In this document: positions 5,938-12,652 of the stretch, piece by piece
Numbering within the stretch: position 1 is the first letter of the stretch
Layout: every line of letters begins with the position of its first letter
Assembly (NCBI GenBank): GCA_035286745.1
Contig: DATECU010000078.1
Coordinates: 1 to 12,652 of the forward strand
From: DATECU01 sp035286745
Lineage (GTDB): Bacteria; Acidobacteriota; Vicinamibacteria; Fen-336
Reading direction: 5' to 3'
Length of the DNA: 12,652 bases
The notes under the pieces: model-generated
Told to the model about the DNA's origin: nothing
Database searches by the model: none
Seen by the model: the letters and a program-made list of their open reading frames with translations, nothing else
Program-made: the position numbers and the translations under genes

Positions 5938-7458
5938 TCAGTACAGCCGCCGCCAGATCAGGAGCTCCGCGTCCTTGTCCGCCTTGTTCACCCGCCGGTA
6001 GTGGGGGTTCCCGACCAGCGCCAGGCGCAGCGGGCTTACCCGGTGGATCACCAGGAAATCGAAGGGGATGGCGCGCTCCAGACGGCTCAGCTCCTGCTGG
6101 TCCCGGGGCAGGGACCAGACCACCTCCACCGGGTAGTGGCTGAGACCGTAGAGGAAATTGCGAGCCACCACCCGCCGGGGCCGAAAGGGGTCGACCGAGC
6201 GCTCGATCAGGCGCGCCTGACGATCCTGGTCCTCGTGGTCGGCGGCCTTGTAGCGGTAGAAGAAGTCCAGATGGCGGCGGTCGACGTGGACGAAAGCGGC
6301 AACCAGCGCCGCCAACAGCGCCGCCCTCCCCCAGGCCGCACGCAGCCTGACCAGGGGAGCCAGCGCGAAACACAACAACAGGGGAGCCCATCCCATGTAG
6401 GCGCGCACGCCTCCCCACACGCCTCCCCGCTGGCGCACCACGTAGACGGCCAACACCGCGGCGGTCAGCAGGCCCAGCGAGCAGAGGGTGGCGGCGGCCA
6501 GCCGGCGGGCCGCCGGGGTGAGCGTGCCCCAGGCGAGAAGCGGCGCCAGCGCCAGCAGGGCCAGCATCGCTAGCGTTAGGTCTTCGGCGCTCTCCCAGGG
6601 TCGGGCCTGAGCCGCCAGCCGCAGGTTGGCGGCGACGTTGCCCGCGACCACGGAGACGAGAGAGGTGAAGGGCGAGGCGGAGCGGAGCGCCTCTTCGACC
6701 AGGCTGGGATAAAGCGCGTTAGGGTGAACCGCGCGGTTCCGCGAAAGAGGGGCTACCACCAACAACAAGGTGGCCAACGCCGCCGGCGCGAAACCGCGAA
6801 GCCACTGGCGCCGGGGCAACCTCGCCAGGTAGAGCGGCCAGGCGAAGAGCAGCGTCTCCCGGAAGAGCGCGCCCAGGGCGAAGAGGACACCGGCCAAGGG
6901 CGCGTGCCACCCTCCACGACCGTGGAACAGCCAGGCCAGCCCCGCCAGGAACACGAAGGCCACCGCCAGTTCGGGATAGACGACGTAGAGGTAGCCCGGG
7001 AAGGGCGGGAGCAGGGTGAAGAGAGCGGCGGCGACCAGCGCGCCGGTCCGGTCGGGGAGCACGGCCCGAGCCACCAGGAACACCAGAGGAATGGAGGCCA
7101 GAAAGAGCAGCAGATTGAGGGCGACGCCTGCGGTGAGGGTGGCTCCGAGCGCGCCCACCAAGGGCGCGAGCGCCAGCAGGTAGCCTGGGAGGTGCACGTC
7201 GCGATGCGGGTAGCCGCGCACCAGCAGGCTGTGGGTGAGGTAGAAGTGGGTATCCAGGCTGCCGCGCTCCATCAGATTGCGCGCACCAACAAGGTAGATG
7301 CATTCGTCTGGCCAGGCGACCTGGTGAAACGAGCGCCTCCAGGCCAGGTCGGCCACCAGCAGGCCCAGCAGCCCGATGGCGAGCAGCCAGGCCGCGGTCC
7401 TTGGGGCGGGAACTCTCAGCGTTCGCGCTCCGGGATCAGAGCTTGCCCCGGAGGGCAA
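5938..7458 (-). CDS. Integral membrane glycosyltransferase, GT-C fold (GT39/GT83-like)
   Basis: A 506-residue polytopic protein. The first membrane segment (22-40) is followed by a loop with an Asp-Glu pair (D51-E52 in WPDECIYL), the typical acidic catalytic motif position of GT-C enzymes such as PMT and ArnT. About ten further hydrophobic segments follow, then a soluble C-terminal tail (from about 390) rich in Arg and aromatic residues. Such enzymes take a sugar from a polyprenyl-phosphate donor and transfer it on the outer side of the inner membrane. The GT2 gene directly upstream, which would make such a donor, supports this. The apparent start is TTG at 7458, 23 nt inside the GT2 gene. 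No strong Shine-Dalgarno precedes it and no ATG or GTG lies nearby in frame, so the exact start is uncertain. The TGA stop at 5938-5940 is in the same frame as the next gene. Acceptor and sugar are not predictable. Confidence 0.75.
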   Translation of the reverse strand: MPSGASSDPGARTLRVPAPRTAAWLLAIGLLGLLVADLAWRRSFHQVAWPDECIYLVGARNLMERGSLDTHFYLTHSLLVRGYPHRDVHLPGYLLALAPLVGALGATLTAGVALNLLLFLASIPLVFLVARAVLPDRTGALVAAALFTLLPPFPGYLYVVYPELAVAFVFLAGLAWLFHGRGGWHAPLAGVLFALGALFRETLLFAWPLYLARLPRRQWLRGFAPAALATLLLVVAPLSRNRAVHPNALYPSLVEEALRSASPFTSLVSVVAGNVAANLRLAAQARPWESAEDLTLAMLALLALAPLLAWGTLTPAARRLAAATLCSLGLLTAAVLAVYVVRQRGGVWGGVRAYMGWAPLLLCFALAPLVRLRAAWGRAALLAALVAAFVHVDRRHLDFFYRYKAADHEDQDRQARLIERSVDPFRPRRVVARNFLYGLSHYPVEVVWSLPRDQQELSRLERAIPFDFLVIHRVSPLRLALVGNPHYRRVNKADKDAELLIWRRLY

Positions 7459-8179
7459 GCGCGCTCAATCGAAGGTAGGACAGCGAGGTGCGCAGGATCC
7501 GCATCTTGCTCCGGCCCACCCGCCGGCTGTTGTCGAGGACCATCGGCACCTCCGAGATAGGCAGCCGAAGCCGGGCCGCGCGGTACAGGATCTCGACCTG
7601 GCATTCGAACCCCGGCGAGCGGATGAAGGCATCACCCCAGCGCTCGTGCATTCGGCGCACGGCCTCCAGGGAGTAGAGTCGATAGAAGCTGCTGAGCGTC
7701 GAGAGCCCGCTGAGCCCCAGCGTCTTCTTCATCAAGCCGTTCGCCAGGTGGCTGAGGCCCACCCGGTGCAGGTCGGTCCCCACGATGCCGCCGCCATAGA
7801 GGTAGCAGGAAGCCAGCACCACCAGGTCCCCCTCCTCGCGGGCCCGCCGCAGCATCCGGGGCAGGATCGAGAGGTCGCTGGTGCCATCGCCCTCCAGCGT
7901 CAGCATCAGATCGCCGGCCTCGCCTCGATCGAGGACGCGCAGGAAGCCGGTGCGAAAGGCGGCTCCCGGGCCCAGGTTCCGGGGGTGAGAGACCACCTCG
8001 ATCGGTAGGCGGGCCGAGGAGGCCTGCCGGCAGATGTCCGCGGTGGCGTCGGTCGAGCCGTCGTCGACGGCGATCAGGCGGGCCGGGCAGGCAAGCGCCT
8101 CCAGTCGCCCCCGCAGGTTCTCGATGAACTGCGAGACGCCGCCCTCCTCGTTGAGGAGCGGCACCACCACGTGAATCAC
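7436..8179 (-). CDS. GT2 family glycosyltransferase, polyprenyl-phosphate sugar transferase type
   Basis: A 247-residue soluble GT-A enzyme. It opens with the family pattern VVVPLLNEE (4-12), then VDDGSTD (38-44) for nucleotide-sugar binding, then HPRNLGPGAAFRTGF (65-79), the loop usual in DPM1/DPMS-like enzymes, and LEGDGTSD (95-102) with the metal-binding acidic residues. There is no C-terminal membrane pair like those of GtrB/ArnC, so it resembles short DPM1-type enzymes. The likely reaction is transfer of a sugar from a nucleotide donor to a polyprenyl phosphate at the cytoplasmic face. The start is GTG at 8179, within GTGA overlapping the epimerase TGA, with AGGAGG about ten bases upstream. 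The open frame runs on to 8950, but that upstream part lies inside the epimerase gene and lacks family motifs. The context of epimerase upstream and GT-C-like transferase downstream fits a lipid-linked-sugar pathway. Confidence 0.92.
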   Translation of the reverse strand: MIHVVVPLLNEEGGVSQFIENLRGRLEALACPARLIAVDDGSTDATADICRQASSARLPIEVVSHPRNLGPGAAFRTGFLRVLDRGEAGDLMLTLEGDGTSDLSILPRMLRRAREEGDLVVLASCYLYGGGIVGTDLHRVGLSHLANGLMKKTLGLSGLSTLSSFYRLYSLEAVRRMHERWGDAFIRSPGFECQVEILYRAARLRLPISEVPMVLDNSRRVGRSKMRILRTSLSYLRLSALALRGKL

Positions 8180-9165
8180 AGGAGCCCGTCCTCCTGCATG
8201 GCCTGCCGCTGCCAGGCGATGGTGGGCGGCAGCCCCTGGCTGAGGCTCACCCGGGGCTGGTGCCCCAGGACCTCGGTGGCCAGGCGGTTGTCGGGGACCC
8301 GCCGTCTCACGTCCTCGTAGCGGCCGAAGCTGGTGAGCGGCACCAAACGCAATCGAGGCTGGTCGTCGCGCACCAGCTTCCAGCACAGCTCGGCCAGCCC
8401 CTGGATGGTGATCTCCTGATCGATGCCCACGTTCAACACCTTCCCGTCGGCGGCGGGGGCATCGAGCGCCCGCACGAAGCACTCGACGGTGTCTTCCACG
8501 TAGGTGAAGCTCCGGGTCTGCTGCCCGTCGTCGTGGATCTCCATCTCCTGGCCGCGGAGCGCCGCCGCGATGAAGACCGACTGGGGCCCCCCCCACCAGG
8601 TGGGGTTCTGGCGTGGGCCGTAGACCCCGAACAGCCGGAGCGCCACCGCTTCCAGGCCGTGGCGTTCGCGAAAGGCGAAGAGCAGCTGCTCCTCGAACAT
8701 CTTGGAGATCGCATAACTCCAGCGACGAACCAACGGAGATCCGATCACGGAAACGCTCTCCTCGGAGAACGGCACCTCCGGGTTGCGCCCGTAGCAGTCG
8801 GAGGTGGAGGCCAACACCATGCGCCGCACCCGGTGGTCGACCGCGGCCCTGAGCACCGAGAACCCGCCCTCGCCGTTGGTGGTCAGGGTGTCGAGCGCGT
8901 CCTGGTAGCGGGGGATCTTGCCGGCGGCGAGATGGACCACCGCCTGGCAACCCGGGAAGACATCGTCGAGCGCAGCACGGTCGAGAATCGATCCCTGTCG
9001 AAAGCGGAACCGCGGGTGGGCCACGATGCCCTGCAGGTTGCGCAGGATCCCGTGCGACAGGTCATCCAGTCCCTGGACCTCGTCGCCGCGCTCCAGGAGA
9101 CGGACCGCCAGATTCGAGCCGATGAACCCGGCCACGCCGGTTATCGCGATCCTCACCGCCTTCAT
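8176..9165 (-). CDS. NAD-dependent epimerase/dehydratase (extended SDR family)
   Basis: A 329-residue extended short-chain dehydrogenase/reductase. The N-terminal Rossmann motif is GVAGFIG (10-16), with D34/D35 after beta-2 (LDDLSHG) placed to bind the NAD ribose. HLAAGKIPRY follows at 78-87, then the STSDCYG stretch (120-126) and the catalytic YAISK (151-155). Further family marks are LRLFGVYGPRQNP and RSFTYVEDTVECF. It most resembles UDP-glucose/GlcNAc 4-epimerase-like enzymes, so it probably changes a nucleotide sugar used by the GT2 gene that overlaps its stop by 4 nt. The exact substrate cannot be assigned. The ATG at 9165 directly abuts GGGGGAGG, too close to serve it; GAAGG lies ten bases upstream. 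The GTG three codons later (9156, giving MRIAITG) has ideal spacing to GGAGG and may be the true start. The frame open to 9315 enters the upstream gene and is not used. Confidence 0.93.
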   Translation of the reverse strand: MKAVRIAITGVAGFIGSNLAVRLLERGDEVQGLDDLSHGILRNLQGIVAHPRFRFRQGSILDRAALDDVFPGCQAVVHLAAGKIPRYQDALDTLTTNGEGGFSVLRAAVDHRVRRMVLASTSDCYGRNPEVPFSEESVSVIGSPLVRRWSYAISKMFEEQLLFAFRERHGLEAVALRLFGVYGPRQNPTWWGGPQSVFIAAALRGQEMEIHDDGQQTRSFTYVEDTVECFVRALDAPAADGKVLNVGIDQEITIQGLAELCWKLVRDDQPRLRLVPLTSFGRYEDVRRRVPDNRLATEVLGHQPRVSLSQGLPPTIAWQRQAMQEDGLL

Positions 9166-9187
9166 CCTCCCCCGGCCTTCCGCGGCG

Positions 9188-11182
9188 TCAAAGCCCCAGT
9201 GTGTTTGCGTGGAACGAATAGTCCCGAGCGTGCAGCCACAGGCCCGCACCCAGCGCCAGCATGGTGAGCAGCCATCGCAACCAGGCCACCTGTGTCCGAC
9301 CGGCCGCGCCCGCAATCATGAGGCATAGCAGCGGCGAAAGGAACTGGTCCTCCTTGGCCCAGCGCAGGAGCTTCGAAAGCGCGGGCAGCTCCTTGAGCAG
9401 CATGAACAGGCCCCACGCCCCTAGCCAAGACACAAGCAGAGGGCGGACGCGGGCGGAGGCGCTCTTGAGGGCGAACGGCGCGGCCAGCAAGCCGGCGGCC
9501 AACGGGATCCAGAAGCCAGCCCACCAGACCCGGAGCGCCTGACGTGACTCGTTGCGGAAGACGAAGAAGCTCCGCCCGGGAAAGGGATCCGCGTCAGCGG
9601 CCATGCCACGCACGCCGCCCAGCATTCCCGGCAGGTAGTGGAAGTAGAACAGGCTCCCGGCGACCAACCCGCCCAGGACCACGGCCATCGTCAGGCGCTG
9701 GCGTACCGCCGCTTCCTGGGTCCGGGTCTCGATCAGCAGGCAGACGAGCCAGAGCCCGGCGAACAGGCCAAAGAGGGGCAGCGACGCCGAGTACCCGAGC
9801 AGGGCCAGGGCCACCAGAGCGGTCGCCGGCACCAGCCCGGCGGGAGCGCCGCCGCTGGCGGCCTCCCGGATCAGAAAGAGCATGGCGGCGAGGGTCAAGA
9901 CGCCGCCCACCACCGCCGGGGCGTGCGAACGGCCCAGGTGATGCCAGACCGCCAGGTCGACCCAGTAGAGGAGGGCCGCCAGCCATCCCGCCCAGGCCCC
10001 CCAGACCAGCCGCGCCACGCCGAACATGGCCAGGCCCATCAGCGAGACGACCGCCGCGTTAGCCGCGGTCATCGCCCAGGCCAGGTCCAGGCCGAGGAGG
10101 TGCAGGGCGAAGTAGCCCAGATAGGGGAGCGGGGAGTAGGGGATGCGCATGCGGGCGCCCAGCGCCTCGGTGGCTTCGCCTCGGTCCTGGGACGGCGTCG
10201 GGAAGTGGGAGCCGTAGGTGAGAAGGCCGTCGTAGCTCACGGGGACGCGGGCCAGATCCAGCGTCCGCTGCTGATGAATGTAGATGTCGGGCGGCAGATG
10301 GCCGGGCAGAAAGACCCAGGCGCCGTGCACCACGATGCTGGCGAAGACCAGCAAGGCCAGGGAGCGAGCCGTCACCTCCTCCACCCGTCTCTTCGTTATG
10401 CGATACCCCAGCAGGCCGGCCAGCAACGCAAGAGGCAGGAGGCGCGGCACGGCGAGCAGCACCGGAACCGGATCCAGCCTCACAAGCGCCAGCCCCGCCA
10501 GCGCACTCGCGCCGGCGAGGATCGAGCTGGCCCTGGCCGAGAGGCCGATCAGCCAGGCGAAGGCGAAGACCGCCACGGGAATGGCGGCTATGAGCAGGCG
10601 ACCGCCCCAGGCAAGGGTGAGGCCCGTCTTCGCTTCCAGCTCCAGGTAGTCGACCAGCATCTCGGGTCGCTCCACGTCGCGACCCCGCACCTCCGGCCTC
10701 TGTCTCATGGCCAGGCTCAGGCCGAGGCCCGGCCCGCACGACCCTTCCTGGACGAGGGCCGCCCGGTGGCGGTGCCATTTCATCGGCTTGACGGGCAGCG
10801 TCTGCCGGCGATCGCCACCGAGGTACACGTCAACCAGCGTAAACACCCGCGTGTAGCTGCGCAGCGTCAGTGAGATCGCTCCGTCCCGCGAGCACAGGGG
10901 GAGAGCCAGATGAAGCGCCGCCAGCACGGGCCGAACCGTGAAGTCCGTGCGCCCGTCGGTGGTGTCCTCCACGCCGGTTGTGACACGTTCGGCGGCCCCC
11001 AGGGTGCCGGAGAGAAACCGCCCGCGGAAGGGCTCGACCTCGATCAAGTAGCGCGTTCGGTGGAGATCCCCCGCAGCCAGCGCGGTCAGCAGAACCACGA
11101 AGAGCAGGGCAAGCAGGGAGGCTGGGCGCGACCTGGCGCCCGGTGGCGCGGGGCACTCCTGAGGCGCGCCCGCAGCCGTCAC
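9188..11182 (-). CDS. Polytopic membrane protein with extracytoplasmic beta-rich domain (GT-C-like, unassigned)
   Basis: A 664-residue protein. A membrane segment at 22-38 follows a short Pro/Arg-rich N-terminus. Residues about 40-190 form a soluble, strand-rich region with many charged and aromatic residues, including a YLEVEP-like strand, LTLRSYTRVFTLVDVYLGG and MLVDYLEL. From about 192 on there are ten or more membrane segments with one conserved-looking loop (PPDIYIHQQRTLDLA, about 300-315) and a WHHLGRSHAP stretch. One TM, a sandwich-like domain and then a polytopic core would suit an enzyme or carrier that handles glycans outside the membrane. I cannot name a family. The start is GTG at 11182, immediately after the TAA of the upstream gene (TAAGTG); a G-rich stretch (GGGGGCGG) could act as ribosome binding site. 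The end lies 22 nt before the epimerase start, so the gene is part of the same unit. Confidence 0.8.
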   Translation of the reverse strand: MTAAGAPQECPAPPGARSRPASLLALLFVVLLTALAAGDLHRTRYLIEVEPFRGRFLSGTLGAAERVTTGVEDTTDGRTDFTVRPVLAALHLALPLCSRDGAISLTLRSYTRVFTLVDVYLGGDRRQTLPVKPMKWHRHRAALVQEGSCGPGLGLSLAMRQRPEVRGRDVERPEMLVDYLELEAKTGLTLAWGGRLLIAAIPVAVFAFAWLIGLSARASSILAGASALAGLALVRLDPVPVLLAVPRLLPLALLAGLLGYRITKRRVEEVTARSLALLVFASIVVHGAWVFLPGHLPPDIYIHQQRTLDLARVPVSYDGLLTYGSHFPTPSQDRGEATEALGARMRIPYSPLPYLGYFALHLLGLDLAWAMTAANAAVVSLMGLAMFGVARLVWGAWAGWLAALLYWVDLAVWHHLGRSHAPAVVGGVLTLAAMLFLIREAASGGAPAGLVPATALVALALLGYSASLPLFGLFAGLWLVCLLIETRTQEAAVRQRLTMAVVLGGLVAGSLFYFHYLPGMLGGVRGMAADADPFPGRSFFVFRNESRQALRVWWAGFWIPLAAGLLAAPFALKSASARVRPLLVSWLGAWGLFMLLKELPALSKLLRWAKEDQFLSPLLCLMIAGAAGRTQVAWLRWLLTMLALGAGLWLHARDYSFHANTLGL

Positions 11183-12652
11183 TTACCGCCCCCGCCCCTT
11201 GGCCGCCGGCTCGGGGTTCGCCGCGTTGGGTGCAGCCACCGGGTCCTCTTCGCGCCACCGGGCCTGGTAGACGGCCCAGACGTCGTTGCGGTAGGCGAGC
11301 ACCAGACCCCGGCGCACCGGCTGGCGAGGTAGAACGATGTAGGAGGCGCCGTAGCGACGGGCGATGGTCAGCAGGTCGCGCCCGGGGGTCTTGGTGTAGG
11401 CGTCGACACCTACCGCCTCCATGCGCCGATTCCATTCCAGGGCGAACCCGTCATCGAAGTACTGCTGGGTCCCGTCCTTCCACTCGCCCACGATGCCCCG
11501 CTCGGAGAAGACGCGAAAGCCGGCTTCTCGGGGCGGTGTCAAGAGCACCGCGTCCTTCGGCGTGGTGAGGGCCACCCACCTCTGCACGTCATGCCACGGC
11601 GAGGCGTCCGCGCGCCAGCGCCGGCTGGCGTTGCCATAGGCTTCCGGGCCCAGCCGGAGCAGAGCGAATGCCGCCACCGCCGTCACCGCGAAGGCGCGCA
11701 CGCGGCCGCCAGACTGCCGAGCCGCCACCAGCAGGAGCGCGAGGGCCGCGGCCGCCATCACCGCATCGTTGGTCAGCCGCCGAACGATGGCATCGACCTC
11801 AGGCAGGGGCTCCACCGCCTGCGACCCCCAGCCCGACACCCCCAAGAAGGCCGCCGCCGCCAGCGCGCGAGCCCACGCCGGGGGCGCGGGTCGGGCGAAG
11901 AACGCGAGAAGCGCGACCGCCACCGGGACCAGTGGCGTTAGGCCCGGAAGCAGCAGGGTGAGGCCCACCAACGCCGAAAGGACCCGGGCCACCCCGCCCC
12001 GGCGGAAGTCGGTGACCACCTGGGCGCTCACCACCGCCCACAGCAACACCACCACGAAGCGCCAGCATCGGTGGGGCTGGTACTGGAGCACCAGCCGGAC
12101 GGGAAGGAACTCCGAGAACACCGTGCCCAGCACGAAGTGCAGCGCGGTCGCGGCCAGAAAGGCGGCCGTGAGCCGCTGCTTGTCACGGCTCAGGCCGGGA
12201 AAGGCGAAGCTGGCCAGGACCAGCAGCGCCGCCACCCCCGGCAGGTCCTCACCAAACGCGCTGGGGAAGCTGTGGTGCGCCGACCGCAGCCGGAGCACCG
12301 TCAGCCAGTCGGACGACAAGGGCGCCGAGTGCCCAAGGCCCCAGGCCAGGAGCGGCAGCCAGGGCAGGGATGCGGCGGCGAGCAGCAACGCGGTGCGTTG
12401 GGCGCCAGCCTGGCGGCTCTCCCACAGCACCAGCACCAGCATCGGCGCCAGGACGTAGGCGGAGTAGAGCGCGTGGTTGTAGGCGGCCAGGGACAAGACC
12501 AGGATCGGCAGCAGCCGGCGTCCCCCCAGGAACCACACGATCGCCCACAGCGCCAGCGCGGAGGCGGTGTGGGAGTGGCTGAAGGCCACCCGGTAGAGCG
12601 CTTCCCCCGCCAGGCCGATGCGGACCGGAAACGCGATCAGCAGGGTCAGGGC
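11183..12652 (-). CDS. Polytopic membrane protein with DUF6798-like C-terminal domain (5'-truncated at window edge)
   Basis: The frame is open from the window edge (489 codons seen), so the N-terminus is missing. A GTG at 12589 is in frame, but hydrophobic coding sequence continues upstream of it, so it is unlikely to be the start. About ten membrane segments occupy residues 1-340 of the visible part, with a loop FSHSHTASAL near the front. The soluble tail (last about 150 residues) reads as a distinct domain: SPWHDVQRWVALTTPKDAV, then TPPREAGFRVFSERGIVGEW, then an EWNRRM stretch and YGASYIVLPR. This resembles the conserved region I know from DUF6798-type bacterial membrane proteins, which occur beside sugar-transferring membrane proteins. 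The function is unknown; a GT-C-like role is possible. The gene ends with TAA directly touching the GTG of the next gene, so the two are very likely translationally coupled. Confidence 0.8.
   Translation of the reverse strand, partial: ALTLLIAFPVRIGLAGEALYRVAFSHSHTASALALWAIVWFLGGRRLLPILVLSLAAYNHALYSAYVLAPMLVLVLWESRQAGAQRTALLLAAASLPWLPLLAWGLGHSAPLSSDWLTVLRLRSAHHSFPSAFGEDLPGVAALLVLASFAFPGLSRDKQRLTAAFLAATALHFVLGTVFSEFLPVRLVLQYQPHRCWRFVVVLLWAVVSAQVVTDFRRGGVARVLSALVGLTLLLPGLTPLVPVAVALLAFFARPAPPAWARALAAAAFLGVSGWGSQAVEPLPEVDAIVRRLTNDAVMAAAALALLLVAARQSGGRVRAFAVTAVAAFALLRLGPEAYGNASRRWRADASPWHDVQRWVALTTPKDAVLLTPPREAGFRVFSERGIVGEWKDGTQQYFDDGFALEWNRRMEAVGVDAYTKTPGRDLLTIARRYGASYIVLPRQPVRRGLVLAYRNDVWAVYQARWREEDPVAAPNAANPEPAAKGRGR

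Noticed and set aside
8180..8950. N-terminal extension of the GT2 frame by 257 codons
   Set aside because: It overlaps the epimerase gene out of frame, carries no domain and is Arg/Gly/Pro-rich. The GTG at 8179 has a good ribosome binding site and begins exactly at the GT2 motif.
8260..9267. 335-codon plus-strand open frame
   Set aside because: It lies fully antisense to the epimerase, whose motifs are intact. The His/Gln/Gly/Arg-rich composition is typical of antisense frames in GC-rich genes.
9166..9315. 50-codon N-terminal extension of the epimerase
   Set aside because: It overlaps the end of the upstream membrane gene and precedes the Rossmann fold with Cys/Trp/Arg-rich sequence not found in the family.
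9638..10873. 411-codon plus-strand open frame
   Set aside because: It is antisense to the 664-residue membrane protein, has Gln/Gly/His/Arg-rich low-complexity composition and no recognisable domain.

Overview
The window is GC-rich (roughly two-thirds G+C by eye) and gene-dense. All seven protein genes are read from the minus strand. A periplasmic protein built from PilO-, STN- and PilP-like parts points to a diderm (Gram-negative-type) bacterium. GC-rich soil or sediment groups such as Acidobacteriota or Myxococcota would fit, but nothing here fixes the phylum. Six of the seven apparent starts are GTG or TTG.

Right part (12652 down to 4264) is one tightly packed minus-strand cluster: a polytopic membrane protein cut by the window edge, with a soluble C-terminal tail resembling DUF6798; a second polytopic protein starting on the next base, with a beta-rich soluble domain after its first membrane segment; an NAD-dependent sugar-nucleotide epimerase (SDR family); a soluble GT2 glycosyltransferase of the dolichyl-phosphate-mannose-synthase type, whose GTG overlaps the epimerase stop; a GT-C-like integral membrane glycosyltransferase overlapping the GT2 end; and the PilO/STN/PilP mosaic protein. 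The likely logic is that the epimerase makes a nucleotide sugar, GT2 loads it onto a polyprenyl phosphate, and the GT-C-like proteins use the lipid-linked sugar outside the membrane. The pilus-type protein may belong to a surface or secretion machine that is being glycosylated. That last link is inference.

Middle part (3815-4263) has no convincing protein gene but is organised. A minus-strand promoter candidate serves the V4R gene. A plus-strand promoter candidate has a perfect TTGACA and a 17-bp spacer. A 12-bp perfect palindrome lies between them. About 230 bp beyond the plus promoter there is an excellent intrinsic terminator (11-bp stem, T-run). Together they suggest an independent structured RNA of about 260 nt on the plus strand, of no family I recognise.

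Left part (3814 down to 1) is a two-gene minus-strand unit: a 196-residue V4R-domain protein and, 16 nt later, a giant polytopic membrane protein. The latter is open for 1,069 codons and leaves the window without a stop. Because it has no stop inside the window it is easy to miss, and the shorter open frames over this stretch on both strands are shadows of it.

No tRNA, rRNA, insertion sequence, CRISPR array or phage gene was seen.
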